Source of the DNA: Thereva unica
Lineage: Eukaryota > Arthropoda > Insecta > Diptera > Therevidae
NCBI GenBank assembly: GCA_949987705.1
Contig: OX465283.1
Location: 52,242,953-52,306,952 of the forward strand
Reading direction: 5' to 3'
Length of the DNA: 64,000 bases
A model generated the notes under the pieces. It did not search any database. It was not told the DNA's origin and saw nothing but the letters and a program-made list of their open reading frames with translations. Position 1 is the first letter of the stretch. Each line of letters begins with the position of its first letter. Both the position numbers and the translations under genes were made by a program. Shown one piece after another: positions 45,401 through 56,636 of this stretch.

Positions 45401-45799
45401 TGAACTGTTTCCACTTGCTTTTACGAGCTAGCTCTTAATGCTGCCTGATTCTACTATTATCATATTTTCTATGCTAACACAATTGTGCGCAATTTGGCCG
45501 ACGACGACAGTACTCGTACTTACCTCCTCGAATAAAAAGAAAAGCTGGCCTTACAACGGGCGAACAACGACCCTGTTTGAAACATAGTCCTCGGAAAAGT
45601 TCCGGGAATCAGAAGGTTATTTGCCGCACTGTACGGCCGTGCACTACACACATGGGCATACCATTTTTTTTAAAAGAAACGAAAAAAAATGTTTTTTTAT
45701 TTACTACCGACACCCGGAAAAACTATGCGTGTATACATATTGGAGAACTTTAACTACTCAAAAAAGAAATCATTTTGGGGGAAAAAATAACTTCCCCTC
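42446..45799. other. Long stretch without recognised genes
   Basis: More than 3 kb of AT-rich DNA. A short block at 42685-42760 (attgtctagaaaatcg, gattttgagaaaaagg-like) recurs at 62640-62715, so at least one dispersed repeat is present. Frames at 43420-43870 and 44559-44943 have no motif. Confidence 0.4.
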
Positions 45800-46145
45800 C
45801 CAATAAAACTCAAGACTCACCACATATTTATTGTAAAAAACATCATTAAATCCGGTGCTCATATCTTCGAATTCGAACATTACAAAATTTTTGTCAACGC
45901 ACTGCAATTAAATGTTTTATTTTTTTTTTTAATTGTTTTTAGTTCTTCAAGCGGTTAAATAACAAAATTTCCACACACCTCCCGAAAAATTTTGTACTTC
46001 AAATTTTCCGTCGTATGCCCGTATGTACAGCTCAGTACTCGGTCATTTAAATCTTTTGGTGAAGTTTGGCCGTTGTGAGCCCGTATGTGCTACCATGCGG
46101 GAGGTTTTCGCCTGTTGTAAGGCCATCTTTTATTTCTACTCGGGT
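45800..46145 (+). repeat. Dispersed noncoding repeat, copy 2
   Basis: Same family as 15187-15612 and 62188-62455: acatatttattg, cttcaagcggttaaataaca, cggtcatttaaatcttttgg, agtttggccgt and cgcctgttgtaaggcc. Confidence 0.55.
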
Positions 46146-46199
46146 TATTATATAATTTATGCACAATTACATAGGTATTCTACCTGAAGAAGTGACTTT

Positions 46200-46800
46200 A
46201 AAAAGTCTCAGACTCAGTTGTTCGTTTGACTACTGTCTTTCCATGTAGAGTTTACCCTTGGATTTATCAAAGTAGGCGCCCATGGAAACGGAGGTTGAGT
46301 AAAGTTTCGTTAACCAACCCAGTTCAGCCAAATTTTTTATATGTGTGTGATTGAGTATCCTTTACTGCACATATACCAACGGCGGCACAATGTAATATTA
46401 TTTATCTGTCACTTTCGCCCACAGCCGTCATGGAAACAGTATCAAGTTGACTTGAGGGAAAAGGTTTCTATATACTCAACGAAAACTCTACCTCGGTTCA
46501 TGAAAACACAGTATTATACTTGGGGAATCCCCTGTCGTAGGCGTAGGGTAACTTTACATTTGCACTTACGCTTAAATAAACACATATGCATAACCTGGCT
46601 TAATCCGACGTGTTTCGTGGAGTGTTATAGGATTTAACGAAACTTTACTCAACCCCCGTTTCCATGGGCGCTTACTCTGAATTAACCTATTGAAAACTGT
46701 ATGGAATTAGTAATTGATCACGTTTGGATACACGCACATAAATTATGCTTAGACGATTTTGTGTTATTGCTGTTTTGCTTAGTAGGCAGATATCTTTAAC
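46200..46800 (-). mobile_element. Foldback MITE, copy 2 (TTGAGTAAAGTTTCGTTAA family)
   Basis: The arms are gcgcccatggaaacggaggt followed by tgagtaaagtttcgttaa on the left, and the reverse complement on the right (ttaacgaaactttactcaac, cccccgtttccatgggcgc). It is related to 5925-6375 in inverted orientation. No coding function is seen; the 98-codon frame at 46341-46637 is chance. Confidence 0.7.
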
Positions 46801-47199
46801 GAATTTAAATTTTGTGGAGTGTAAGACCTTCCGCACACAAGTCGACTGATTTGCAATCCCAACTTCAAACTGGTTTTATAATAATCACGAGCATAAATAT
46901 TTGCAATTAAAATGAAATTTTTGGCCATAAACGAGCACAACTGATATTGGATCAATCGGTGTTAGTTTTTAGTCAAGGATTTGGCAAAATGTCAAGTAGT
47001 TCAGATGAAGTGCGACTACGCTTCATACGCAACGCTTCCGATTGGCGAGGACAGTAGCACCCGTGCAGTTAAAACTAGTTTCAAGTGGGTTTCGTTGCGT
47101 GTGCGGGATCCCGCGTTCGCGGAATTGGATTCCCTACCACAACCTTCTACAAGTAAACATTTGTAACAAAAAACAAATAAACGTATAATGCTGTTCATT
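46801..47199. other. No feature recognised
   Basis: A 61-codon frame at 46981-47166 has no recognised motif and no homologue in the window. Confidence 0.4.
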
Positions 47200-47326
47200 C
47201 AACCTTTCGGAAGTAGGAGTTCCCTCAGAGGACAAATACTTGGATAATCGGATGAAAAAAAAAACGTATGCCGAACGGCGAAGAGAAAACAAAAATAATT
47301 TGGAAGATTTGGAATGGGAAGAAATA
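47200..47326 (+). pseudogene. LINE fragment that hosts the SINE, left part
   Basis: Related to 41390-41790 but internally deleted: gaagtaggagttccctcaga, acttggataatcggatga, gaagagaaaacaaa and gaatgggaagaaatat. It continues on the far side of the SINE at 49645. Confidence 0.65.
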
Positions 47327-47371
47327 TTTTTTTTATATGAAAGACTAGAAATCTCAGGAAAGGCCCTTAAT
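47327..47371 (-). mobile_element. tRNA-derived SINE, copy 2, 3' end
   Basis: An 8-base T run (the poly(A) tail in reverse) is followed by atatgaaagactagaaatct, matching the 3' end of SINE copy 1 near 24640-24670. The last 12 bases, aaggcccttaat, are the left target duplication of the LINE. Confidence 0.75.
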
Positions 47372-49243
47372 CTTCTTCTTCTTCTTTAAACTCCTTTAAT
47401 CCCTCATGGGACATAGGGCGGAAACAGTTGCCCTCCAGCGGACTCTGTTTTGCGCGACAGCTCTCAGCTCCGACCAGGATCTCCCAGTTGTTGCGGCTTC
47501 TTCTAGTAGGGTTCTCCTCCACGTTGTTCTAGGTCTTCCTACTCGACGGGAACCTTGCGGATTCCAGTCAAGGGCCTGTTTGGCTAGGTTTTCGTTTTCG
47601 CGTCGCAAGGTGTGGCCAACCCAATTCCATTTCCTTCGCCTGATTTGGTCATCTATCCTTTCTTGGCCGGCACGGCGCCAAAGTTCTTCGTTTGAAATTC
47701 TATCTTGCCAGCGGATTTTCAGGATACGACGAAGGCATCTGTTGATGAAGACTTGTAGGCGCCCTGTGATGAATTGGGTGACTTTCCATGTTTCGCAACC
47801 GTACAAAAGAACTGCCTTAACGTTGGAGTTGAACAGCCGCAATTTGGTGTTAGTTGAGATCTCCGTTGATCTCCATATGCGGGACAGGCATGCATATGCG
47901 CCTCGTGCTTTGTTTATTCTGGAACTTACGTCTTCTTCTGCCCCACCATTTTCGGTAATAACACTACCGAGGTAGCAGAATTTATTTACCAGTTCCACGT
48001 CACGGTTATTCAGCGCTGTCCGTTCAATGGTGTTTGCATTTATCCGCATTTCTTTAGTTTTAGTTGTATTTAGCCTTAAGCCTGCTAGACTACTTTCTGT
48101 TGCCAAATTGTTCAACATGTTTTTGAGGTCCTGGTGTCTGTGGGCCAGCAAACAGATATCATCGGCGTAGTCGAGGTCCTTAAGGCGGTCTACCAAACCC
48201 CATTGTATGCCGCCTGTTCGATTATCTAGAGCGCCGACAAGGATGTCATTTATTACTATAAGAAATAGTGAAGACGAAAGTAGGCATCCTTGTCGTACTC
48301 CTGAGCTCACCTCAAAGCTGTCGGATAATTTTCCATTATGGAGAACTCTGCATTTGGAATTGTTATATAGGGCTTTTATCAATTCTATTATTTTATCAGG
48401 CAATCCACGTCGCCGTAGTGCCTGCCATATAAAGCTCCTATTGACCGAGTCGAACGCTTTCTCATAATCTACGAAAGCAAGGTAAAGGGGGGATCGGAAT
48501 TCAGTAGACTGCTCCACTATTATTCTCAAGGTGTTAATATGATCAATACAGGAGCGGCCCTTCCTGAATCCGGCCTGCTGCCTCCTAAGCGTTCGGTCAA
48601 CTGCCTCACTTATCCTAGATAATAATATATGGGACAAAATTTTGCCCACTGTAGATAGTAAACAGATGCCTCTCCAGTTGTCGCATATTGTTAGGTCCCC
48701 CTTTTTTGGTATTTTGACTATGATACCTTCCGTCCAATCCTCCGGAAAGGTACAGGTGTTCCATGCTATTTCTAGGATTGGCTGAAGCGCATCTGCTATG
48801 AGGCTTGAGTCGGCTGTCAACAATTCTGGCGGGATGCCATCTTTCCCAGCTGCTTTACCATTGGCCATCGCATGAATTGCGGTTACTATTTCCGTCTTGG
48901 ATGGGGCCCGGGTGGTGATTCTTATTGGCTGTGCATTGTTGCTGTTTTCCTGAGGTTCCTGTGTAAGTGTACCATTCAGGGCGGCGAAGAAGTAATCTCT
49001 CCATCTTTGGAGTTGCTCTTCGTCGCTGCACAGCAGCCTTCCATCCGCACTCTTAACGGCATGCTTTTTAGTAGAGTGCTTTCCCGAGAGCTGTTTAGTG
49101 ATTTGGTACAGCACCTTACTGTTGCCTGTGTTTGCCGCGTTTTCCGCTTTTTCTGCGAGCTCGTTTATCTGCTGCCTTTTATCACGCCGGACACTTCTCT
49201 TAACCTCCCGGTGTAATTGGGAGTATTCCCGTTCTAATTGGTG
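47372..49243 (-). mobile_element. Young 5'-truncated LINE with perfect 12-bp target duplication
   Basis: Both sides carry aaggcccttaat (47360-47371 and 49244-49255), which are adjacent bases in an uninterrupted SINE. The 1872-bp copy ends in a (GAA)n tail and starts downstream of where the endonuclease would be. Its frame is open from the 5' edge to 47396. The intact duplication, open frame and near-identity to 21695-22555 mark it as a recent insertion. Confidence 0.9.
47396..49114 (-). CDS. Reverse transcriptase of the young LINE (no endonuclease)
   Basis: 572 codons from the first available start, with the frame open further upstream to the element edge. Motifs: ANGKAAGKDGIPPELL, GIIVKIPKKGDLTICDNWRG, QQAGFRKGRSCIDHINTLRI, FVDYEKAFDSVNR, SGVRQGCLLSSSLFLIV and LDYADDICLLAHR (intact YADD). 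The C-terminal part has NTTKTKEMRINANTIERT, NKFCYLGSVITENGG, LLYGCETWKVTQFITGRLQV, RWQDRISNEELWRRAGQ and WVGHTLRRENENLAKQALDW. This is the type usually annotated as craniofacial development protein 2-like or endonuclease-reverse transcriptase. It lacks the N-terminal endonuclease and a natural start, so it is not expected to make an active protein. Confidence 0.9.
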   Translation of the reverse strand: MLYQITKQLSGKHSTKKHAVKSADGRLLCSDEEQLQRWRDYFFAALNGTLTQEPQENSNNAQPIRITTRAPSKTEIVTAIHAMANGKAAGKDGIPPELLTADSSLIADALQPILEIAWNTCTFPEDWTEGIIVKIPKKGDLTICDNWRGICLLSTVGKILSHILLSRISEAVDRTLRRQQAGFRKGRSCIDHINTLRIIVEQSTEFRSPLYLAFVDYEKAFDSVNRSFIWQALRRRGLPDKIIELIKALYNNSKCRVLHNGKLSDSFEVSSGVRQGCLLSSSLFLIVINDILVGALDNRTGGIQWGLVDRLKDLDYADDICLLAHRHQDLKNMLNNLATESSLAGLRLNTTKTKEMRINANTIERTALNNRDVELVNKFCYLGSVITENGGAEEDVSSRINKARGAYACLSRIWRSTEISTNTKLRLFNSNVKAVLLYGCETWKVTQFITGRLQVFINRCLRRILKIRWQDRISNEELWRRAGQERIDDQIRRRKWNWVGHTLRRENENLAKQALDWNPQGSRRVGRPRTTWRRTLLEEAATTGRSWSELRAVAQNRVRWRATVSALCPMRD

Positions 49244-49644
49244 AAGGCCCTTAATACTGTTGACAATCTATTTTCTTCGTATAGAGTGCAATGTCGAACA
49301 GCAGCTCTAGTCCGGGATGAAGGAATTGCCACCACCTACCCGCGATATTTATAGTCCACCTACTCCCAACCATTGCTATCGCGACTTTGACATCGGGGCA
49401 TCGAGAAAAAACTCGCTTGGGTCTTATGCCTCCTGTAACGAGTTGAATCTCACCAACCAACCGCTTGATGGAGCGAGGAAGGACTAAGGAAGGCTATAAC
49501 AGGAGGAATCAGGAATGCAAATAAGGAAGAAGAAAGAAGGAAAGCTATGTAGGTGGGAAGTGGAAAAGGCGAAGGACCGTGGCGCTGCCGGGATTCAAAC
49601 CCGGGACCTTTGGGACGCCTTATTTCCTGGGCTACCGAGGCCCC
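49244..49644 (-). mobile_element. tRNA-derived SINE, copy 2, body and tRNA-like head
   Basis: Matches SINE copy 1 over its body (ctgttgacaatctatttt, gaacagcagctctag, catcggggca, gttgaatctca, gaggaaggac). The tRNA-like head at 49575-49644 has A box TAGCCCAGGAA and B box GGTTTGAATCC, both slightly degraded, and lacks the anticodon region seen in copy 1. The right boundary is at the gggcctcgg start, directly followed by the LINE host sequence aactatcgatc. Confidence 0.8.
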
Positions 49645-49765
49645 AACTATCGATCGAAGAACACAACCTAGAAGTAGTCGATAAAATAGTCTACCTTGGA
49701 TCTACAATTCAGGGGGAGATAAAGAGCCTTTGCGCTGAAGCGTCATTGGATGGATGCTTGACTTA
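49645..49765 (+). pseudogene. LINE fragment that hosts the SINE, right part
   Basis: Matches 41795-41860 (acaacctagaagtagtcgat, gtctaccttggatctaca) and then jumps to the 3' end (cattggatggatg). It continues the piece at 47200-47326, so the SINE was inserted in this internally deleted LINE copy. Confidence 0.7.
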
Positions 49766-52254
49766 CAGAAATTCTTCAATTGAATATATGTTTAGGCAAA
49801 ATAATTCATTCGGAGAACGTCTCTATAGTTGACTTTTGTAGATTTAATTGCCATCATAAACTTTCAAATGAATCATTTACTCGACCTAACCTATATAGAC
49901 TGGATCGAAATAAATAAACACATTCCTAACTGTAACTCTGGTGTTACATATGTAGATTGACAGAGTTAGCGTTCTTACTATTTAAACACAATGCCCACTC
50001 AGTGGCTTGAAAGAAGCGAATATTTTGACCTTCTTTTCCAGTTTCTTTTGGAGCTTTAATAGTCGGGGTGCGAAATTGGTATGGGAATCTTAACAGTGAC
50101 GAGGCTTGGTTCGAACTTCCAAGAGATGATTGATTGAGTACCAGATTGGATGCGAAGTGGTCAATAGGTAAAACAGGAGAGCTTCTTGTCTGTAATTTGA
50201 AATTGATTATCTTTACCTGTAAACACCGGAGAGTTTTTACAATAGCTAATTTTCATTAAAGACATTGAAATCACCCGAAACCTGATTTTGCATTTCGGGT
50301 CGTGAAAGTGAGACCAAGAGTTTAATAATCGTTAGGTATTTTCGAAGATACCATTGCGGCTTACTTACTAATATTAGGACTTCTGTATCTGTATAGAAAA
50401 CAAACAAATTTAATCTAATTTCGAAGATATTGTTTAATTCAATGGTTGATTAAAATCAAGAGATTGTCTACATTTTCTGGAAAGCCGTGATTTTTCCCAA
50501 TATGAAAATGGAAATTCTTTTTTATGCATAGGAATTGTGCACTAAGGGTCTTACATTTAATATCGACCTGAATCAATAACAGGTGCAAGGGAGGGGTCTT
50601 ATTTATACAGCTGCCACATGAGAGAGAAAGAACTTGTATCAAATCTTCGAATATTTCAAAAATATAAACTTTTTTTGTATTGAAGGTTTTCCTCATTTTG
50701 ATTTCGTAACAGTTTTAGTTTCGAATTTGACTTAAACCGTGTTAAAAGTTTCCATTTAGGGCCATTTCTCTAAAAACACTTAAAATCAGGATATATCTAA
50801 AGGAACCCTAATTGTCTGTTTTATACCAAATATACATTTACGTACCTACATACATATAACTGACCTACAAACTGTTTATCTTTTTCCTTACGTCCAATCC
50901 ACAGGTGATCGATATCCAAATTCATTCGATTCTCTGGAGAAGAACGCAAGATTTTATTGAGATTTTTTGCTTCCCTTTACAAGGAAATCCCATTTCAAAT
51001 ATGTCAAATGGATTTTTTTTCGTTTGGTAACAAGCTTGCACAAATACTGTCAACCCCAATCCTCAATGCGAGGCGTACGTACAGCTCTAGCGCTGGCCTG
51101 GATTTACGTAGACTATATGTAGTTTGGATATGGGAAGAACTGTTCGGAAGAAAATTTGTTGCTTCCTGCAAACCGGATACTGCAGAGGTGAATATTTCTG
51201 GGCCACAAACGTCCACCCCCACACCAATATCCCATAGGAGATCCCAGCTTGTGTCGAGGAGGATATGTCCGATCTGGTCATGTTTACTTTACAATAAATC
51301 GATTTATGGGACATACCTGTATTATGAAGGGCCTCGGAAAGTATACACCCACCTGCCGCCGGGAGTGTGGTAGGTTTTGGGGGGGAAAAGGAACATCCAG
51401 ACCGAAAGTCCTCCATAGTAAAATGTTATTTCGTAAGGGAAAATTAATGAGGGTGCAAATGCTGTGTACACATTCAAGGGTTGGCCCGGTGCAAAGAAGG
51501 ATACTGTGTGGAACAGATATTCAAACTGACCAGGTATACTACTATAAATGTGCCGGGAAACTCATCCTTATGTTTTTTTCTTTTTTTTTTTGAAAGGGAC
51601 GAATTCAGGAGTATAGAACAGCAGCTGTTACTCTTGTGTGAAATATGGTGAAGAGATTAAAATTATTTTTTTATGAGTCACGTAGAATTCAAAGACTGAT
51701 TATTAATGAAACGGTAAATGTAAGGGAATCTGGGTTGAAAAATTCATTTTTAAACATGAAACTCGAGTGTGAGGACTCCGATTTGTTTGTTGCTTCAGGG
51801 CCGCATTTCGAGCAGATAGGGTTGAATTTCATTTTCAACGGGAAACAACCAAGCCAACGAAAAAAAAAAATGGGGGGTTTTCCGCATTCTGTTTTTATTC
51901 TTTGAGTACACATGAATTGTTTGGAAAAGTTTTAAAATGAAATCATTGCAGCAAAATATTTTTCAATGTTTCTATAAGTTTCCTTATAAAGAATTCGAGT
52001 TATTCCGTGCACAAAGTTTTTAGTTCAATTAAATAAATAAATTATTCACAGCAAAGTGCTCTGTCTTATAAATTTTTTAGTGCTTCCCATTCAGTGATTA
52101 CAGGGTGTGTCTGCATTTTAAAATAATTTTTTTACAAAAGCGGATAGAAATGAAACTTGTCATGTTATTACCTGATTTATATGAAACATGATGGCATATC
52201 AGCTTTAGATATTTAAATTCATTCATAGGACCTACATTTTTCAAATGGAAAGAA
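49766..52254. other. Long stretch without recognised features
   Basis: About 2.5 kb. Frames at 50957-51593 on both strands overlap and show no domain. A T run and a purine-rich run occur at 51573-51592 and 51860-51875. Confidence 0.4.
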
Positions 52255-53930
52255 ATTTATGAAATTTAGATGTAACATCTGTAAGCCGCCCGCAATACGT
52301 ATGAAAAAGGCAAACACCGAAGACCTGCACTATATTTTGGGCGACTTGGCCTGCTTCCAGCAAAGAAAAACAATGAGCCTTGTAAATAAATCCTGCCGAG
52401 ATATTAATAATAATAATAATAGAGTAAATCCTTCTTACGCAGAAAGCGCACTTCTCAGCTGGGCCAATAAAAATTTACCATGGTGCTTAAGTTGCGAAAC
52501 TTAAGCCGGTATTCATATGATGGCAGAAGTAAAAGGTCTTCCCAAGGAAGGTGGTTCAGTACGAATCGAACGAATCTTCGTTGAACCGACTCAATTCCAA
52601 CATGCGAAGAATGACGAGGACACCAAACCTGGGGCGCATATTCAAGTAAAGGTCTGACAAGAGAAATTTGTAGGTGTTAGTGATCAGGGTGTTCCCAGTG
52701 GGAAAAATTGGGAGCGATGCACAAGGGAGTGTACTTGGAGCACTCTCAAGGGAGCTTTCTTGGAGTTTTCATAAATTTTATATAAAAAAAGAAAACGGGC
52801 AATTATCTTCTGGCCCTATTCTGATTCTCACTTTCACGGCGAGTGACAATCCAAGACACATTTTCAAATAAAAAGTGTAATGTAAAATTGTGTCTTGGGT
52901 AGTCACTCGCCGTGAAAGTGAGAATCAGAATAGGGCCCTTCATGTCCATAAAATGCGACGTTAGCATACTCAATAGCCCGGCTCTCGTTCGATACGGAGG
53001 ACAAGCAGCTTTTAGAAGTGGTTAGAATTTAGTTGGGGGACTGCTTTGGTAAAGCCACTCTCGGGCTTGGAAAGAAAAAGGCAATTGCAAAAGATAAAAA
53101 AAATAAAAGCTTTTCGATACCGGATCAGATAACCACAGGCGCCAATAAATATTTCTTTTTTAAAAAGCTTTTTTATAATGCTCCAACAACGCCTTTTTGG
53201 GAGCATAAAAACGTATGCTCCCTCGCAATGACATGCAATGTTAAAAAGAATATAGAACGGGTATGGCAACGGGAGCACTCTCTGCTCCTTTTGGAGCGCT
53301 CCAAGATGGCTCTTGGAGCACTCCTTTTTCCCACTGGGTTGTTAAATTCCTTGGACCACCACTTTATGAAACTAAAGACTAAACTGCTCTTGGAAGAAAT
53401 ATAGTTGATATGAATAGGTTGCTGTGAAATCTAATCCCGAGATCTGTGACATAATTAACATGAGGGACACCCTCATTGAAAAAAGAGTAATTATAAATTA
53501 TAGGATCACGTCTCCTACAAAAAGTCAAGATTTCGCATTTACTTATATTAAGAACCAGGTTGTTGTTAGCACACCAAGAGTAAAATGTGTCAAGGTCAAC
53601 TTGCAAAAGTTTCCTCAACACTCTTTATGATGCCTTCAGCAATTTGATGCCTTCAGCATAAATCAAGATTTTACACTGTCTTAGTAAGGGAACGACGTCA
53701 TCAATTTATAGAATGAAAAGAATAGGGGTAAGATGATTGCCTTGAGGGACACCGGATGACGCCTTTATGGTTCCAGATTTGGATCCATGGAAAAGAACTT
53801 GGTAGGTCCTGTCAGCTAAGTAAGGCTGGAACTATAATAAAAGGGCTTGCGGAAAACCTAACTTACTGAATTTACAAATTATAATGGAGTGGGAGAGCTT
53901 TAGTCCAGTAGAAATAGGCGTAAAATAAGA
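52255..53930 (-). pseudogene. Jockey/CR1-like LINE, interrupted by a MITE
   Basis: Read on the minus strand: SSGVPQGNHLTPILFILY near 53700-53760; LLRQCKILIYAEGIKLLKA, where the catalytic YADD reads YAEG; LLQVDLDTFYSWCANNNLVL and LNISKCEILTF (53379-53621); then, beyond the insert, SLVRPLLEYAPQVWCPRHSS, HVGIESVQRRFVRFVLNHLP and a C-terminal part at 52259-52500. The MITE at 52694-53338 separates the two. The catalytic residues are damaged and frames are broken. The upstream reverse transcriptase and the endonuclease are missing. Confidence 0.75.
52694..53338. mobile_element. MITE with CCCAGTGGGAAAAA ends, GGAGCACTC repeats
   Basis: The left end cccagtgggaaaaa is repeated as its reverse complement at the right end. 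Subterminal ggagcactc, gcgctcca and ttggag copies lie within 100 bp of each end. Flanks gtgtt and ttgtt resemble a short duplication. Internal sequence includes ctattctgattctcactttc, present as an inverted pair at 52815 and 52915 (a hairpin). No gene is encoded. It is inserted in a LINE. Confidence 0.75.
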
Positions 53931-54559
53931 AAAAAAAATAATTTGTTACAACAATCTGACAGCGGGATATTGTTGAACAGGCTCTTGTAAATAAAATAAA
54001 TCGTAAATAAATCGAACCAACAGCTGCTATCCGGGGTTGAAGACAGTTTTACGCGATTTCTGGCTAAACTGTGTATCCTATCGAAAAAAGTTAAATGTAA
54101 AAGTTGTAGGAAATAACTGTATTTACCATTTTTACCCTAACCGCAAATTTTTTGCCCAAATGACGGAAAACCGGTTTTTCTATGTAGCTGAAGGCTGGAC
54201 TAAAGATAAGATAAGTTTTTTTCCTATGTGGGGTATTGGGTCCAAAGGTACTGCGGCCATTCATTTGGCCTACTGTACTACAACCCTATACCTCATATTT
54301 GTAAGCCAGGCCGCTTGAACATAGTTCAGCAGTATGTACAAATTTTACCGGGTGTCAACACATAAAGTGGCAATTTTGGTCATAAAGATGTTTCCATGTT
54401 TCAAGGCTACTGACAAGCTTGTTCATGAAACTAGATATATTTGTTGACAATAGATAGATACATATATTAGTTAGGCATTTCTCTTTTGGTTTGTAGCTTG
54501 TTTTTGGTTTTGTAGAAGCGCACGAACGTATGAATTTTTAAGAAATAGTTCTGATGGTT
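53931..54559. other. No feature recognised
   Basis: A 93-codon frame at 54037-54318 has no recognised motif. Confidence 0.4.
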
Positions 54560-54640
54560 GCGCCCTTTTGATGCCCAGTTAGCATATGCGTTAAGACGGC
54601 TGGCTACCATCCCAGGGATCCGTGTTTCTATTCCACTCCC
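54560..54640 (+). repeat. Weak tRNA-like sequence, possible SINE head
   Basis: TAGCATATGCG resembles an A box, and GTTTCTATTCC, about 45 bases later, matches 9 of 11 B-box positions. No cloverleaf was established. It could be a very old tRNA-derived SINE or chance. Confidence 0.25.
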
Positions 54641-54814
54641 CAGCACAGCTTTATCCATTCCACTTGCCCCATCTGGACAAATATCTTCAATTTCTTCTGC
54701 CTTCTCTCTTCACAGAAAACGATCTGCCCCTGCTTTTTGTTATGCTCCAGAGGAAGATCATTCGAAAAAGCTCTAGCCCAGTATGTGACCATTTCGGACG
54801 ATCTACATTAATGA

Positions 54815-54985
54815 AATTACAGCTTGGCAGGTTTCGATGGCCCAGAAATCTACTTCATATAAATGAAGAAACAAAATTCTTTGCGGTATAATTTGTAATG
54901 CGAAAGTTAAAGTTAAATCAAACCTTCTTTGAAAGGAAGGCGTAGATTAGTTATGGGTGCGGTAAGGGCCAAAAACGAATCTTGG
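54815..54985 (+). pseudogene. LINE C-terminal fragment
   Basis: LQLGRFRWPRNLLHI resembles the LGRLRWAGHLARM block at the C-terminus of the LINE at 28809-30703. Downstream, RRRLVMGAVRAKNESWKQS fits the basic end of the same region in a shifted frame. Short and decayed. Confidence 0.4.
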
Positions 54986-56412
54986 AAACAGAGTAAATTA
55001 AGTAAGTGAGTAAATTCAATTGCGCGACCTAAAAATAGAAATGAAATGTAACTTCACCACAACTGAAAAAACTAATATAAACGCTAATATTTTCACAACA
55101 AAAAATAAAGTGTTTTTTGTTGTATTTAAATAAGGTAGATATCAGAAACGAAATTCCGAGGTAGAACAATTTTAATTTGAACATAAATTCATATCATAAC
55201 CAATAAAAACCTGTGTAAATATCCAAATATCTCCCTATAAATTATAACTAGATCGTTTAGTGTTCTCCCCCCTACCCCCACCCGAATACAATTAAATTAT
55301 ATTTCAAATAAAAACCAATTAACAAAATTCTATATGCAAAATTATCAACAGGTTTTGCAATGAAAAATACTAACTTTCGGGCTAAAGTTAAATTGTTTTT
55401 TGAAAATATTTCGTAATGCATACAATTCTGCCTAATTTGCGGGCCAATAAACAACCACAATGTATCATTTTTCCACAATTTCCACAAATAATTTTAAATT
55501 CAATTTTATTTATTTCAATTTGTTTAATTTCCGCCGAAATTAATCGCTAACAGAGAACTCCTATTATTATAGTATTGATTTTTTGGTATGTGTATACTAT
55601 GATAAAATTATGGCTAGGATATAAATTAAGCCTAACTGTACCCACATTAATAATGCATCCTTTTTTTGTTATTAGTTTATTTATACACATACATTAATCC
55701 AATCATGTAATATGCTCATCGATTAATCATTATTTATGGAAAAATAACCGCAAATTATATCCATAGCTCAGGTGTTACGGTATACCGTATAGAGGGGAAA
55801 GGTGGGGGGGGGGGGTGGAAGGGCAAAGAGTAGATCGCTTGGTTATCCTAACTCCTCTTGATACTTATGTATATTATGCATTTTGTAGTATATTTTCTAC
55901 AATACAAAACCCTCCCAATACACCCTCCAGCATTTCCCCGGTTCCCTTATTTTCTGCTGTGGCACAGGCACTCATACTCCTTTGTCTGGATGTGTAGTAA
56001 ATATACTCCCGGTATACGATAAAAATAAATTTCATGTCATTAGTCTCCTATATCCTTTTTACTGAGGGAGCTGTTGATATATGCCCGACATCATTATAAT
56101 ACATGAGGGACACACCCCAACCCCCCGTTACTTACTTTGATTGTGTTTACACTGGTCGTGGATAGCGGCTATAGGGCAGGAAACAATTGGTAGGGCAATT
56201 GAGGGTGTTTTAAGTTTAAACTGGCCCCAAAAGGTAATATTTAATATCAATGTAGTGTGCTCATATTTCAATTTTATTAAATTACTGCAAAAAAATTTAT
56301 TTTAAAGTGAACACCAATAAAAATATATATATTTTTCATAATTATTATTATTGAATTAATTCAGGATCGAGGCTCGCAAGAATTTTCAATTTTTCAATCC
56401 TGTATTATCGAT
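54986..56412. other. AT-rich, no feature recognised
   Basis: About 1.4 kb of very AT-rich DNA with a G run at about 55804-55816. No gene or transposon signature. Confidence 0.45.
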
Positions 56413-56636
56413 TTGAAATGGCATCAATTTAGAGCTCCACAAGATAAAACTAAACAGAATAATCTAACGTCACACCTAAAAGAAGAGATTAAACGGCTGA
56501 AAAATGACAACATAAGTGAGTCACTGAGGAAATTAACCAATGACTCCAGCACTGAATATTCACTTTGGAAAACTATTAAAAATTTAAACAGACCCATCAT
56601 ACAAACGCCTCCAATTAAAAACTTAGACGGTAGTTG

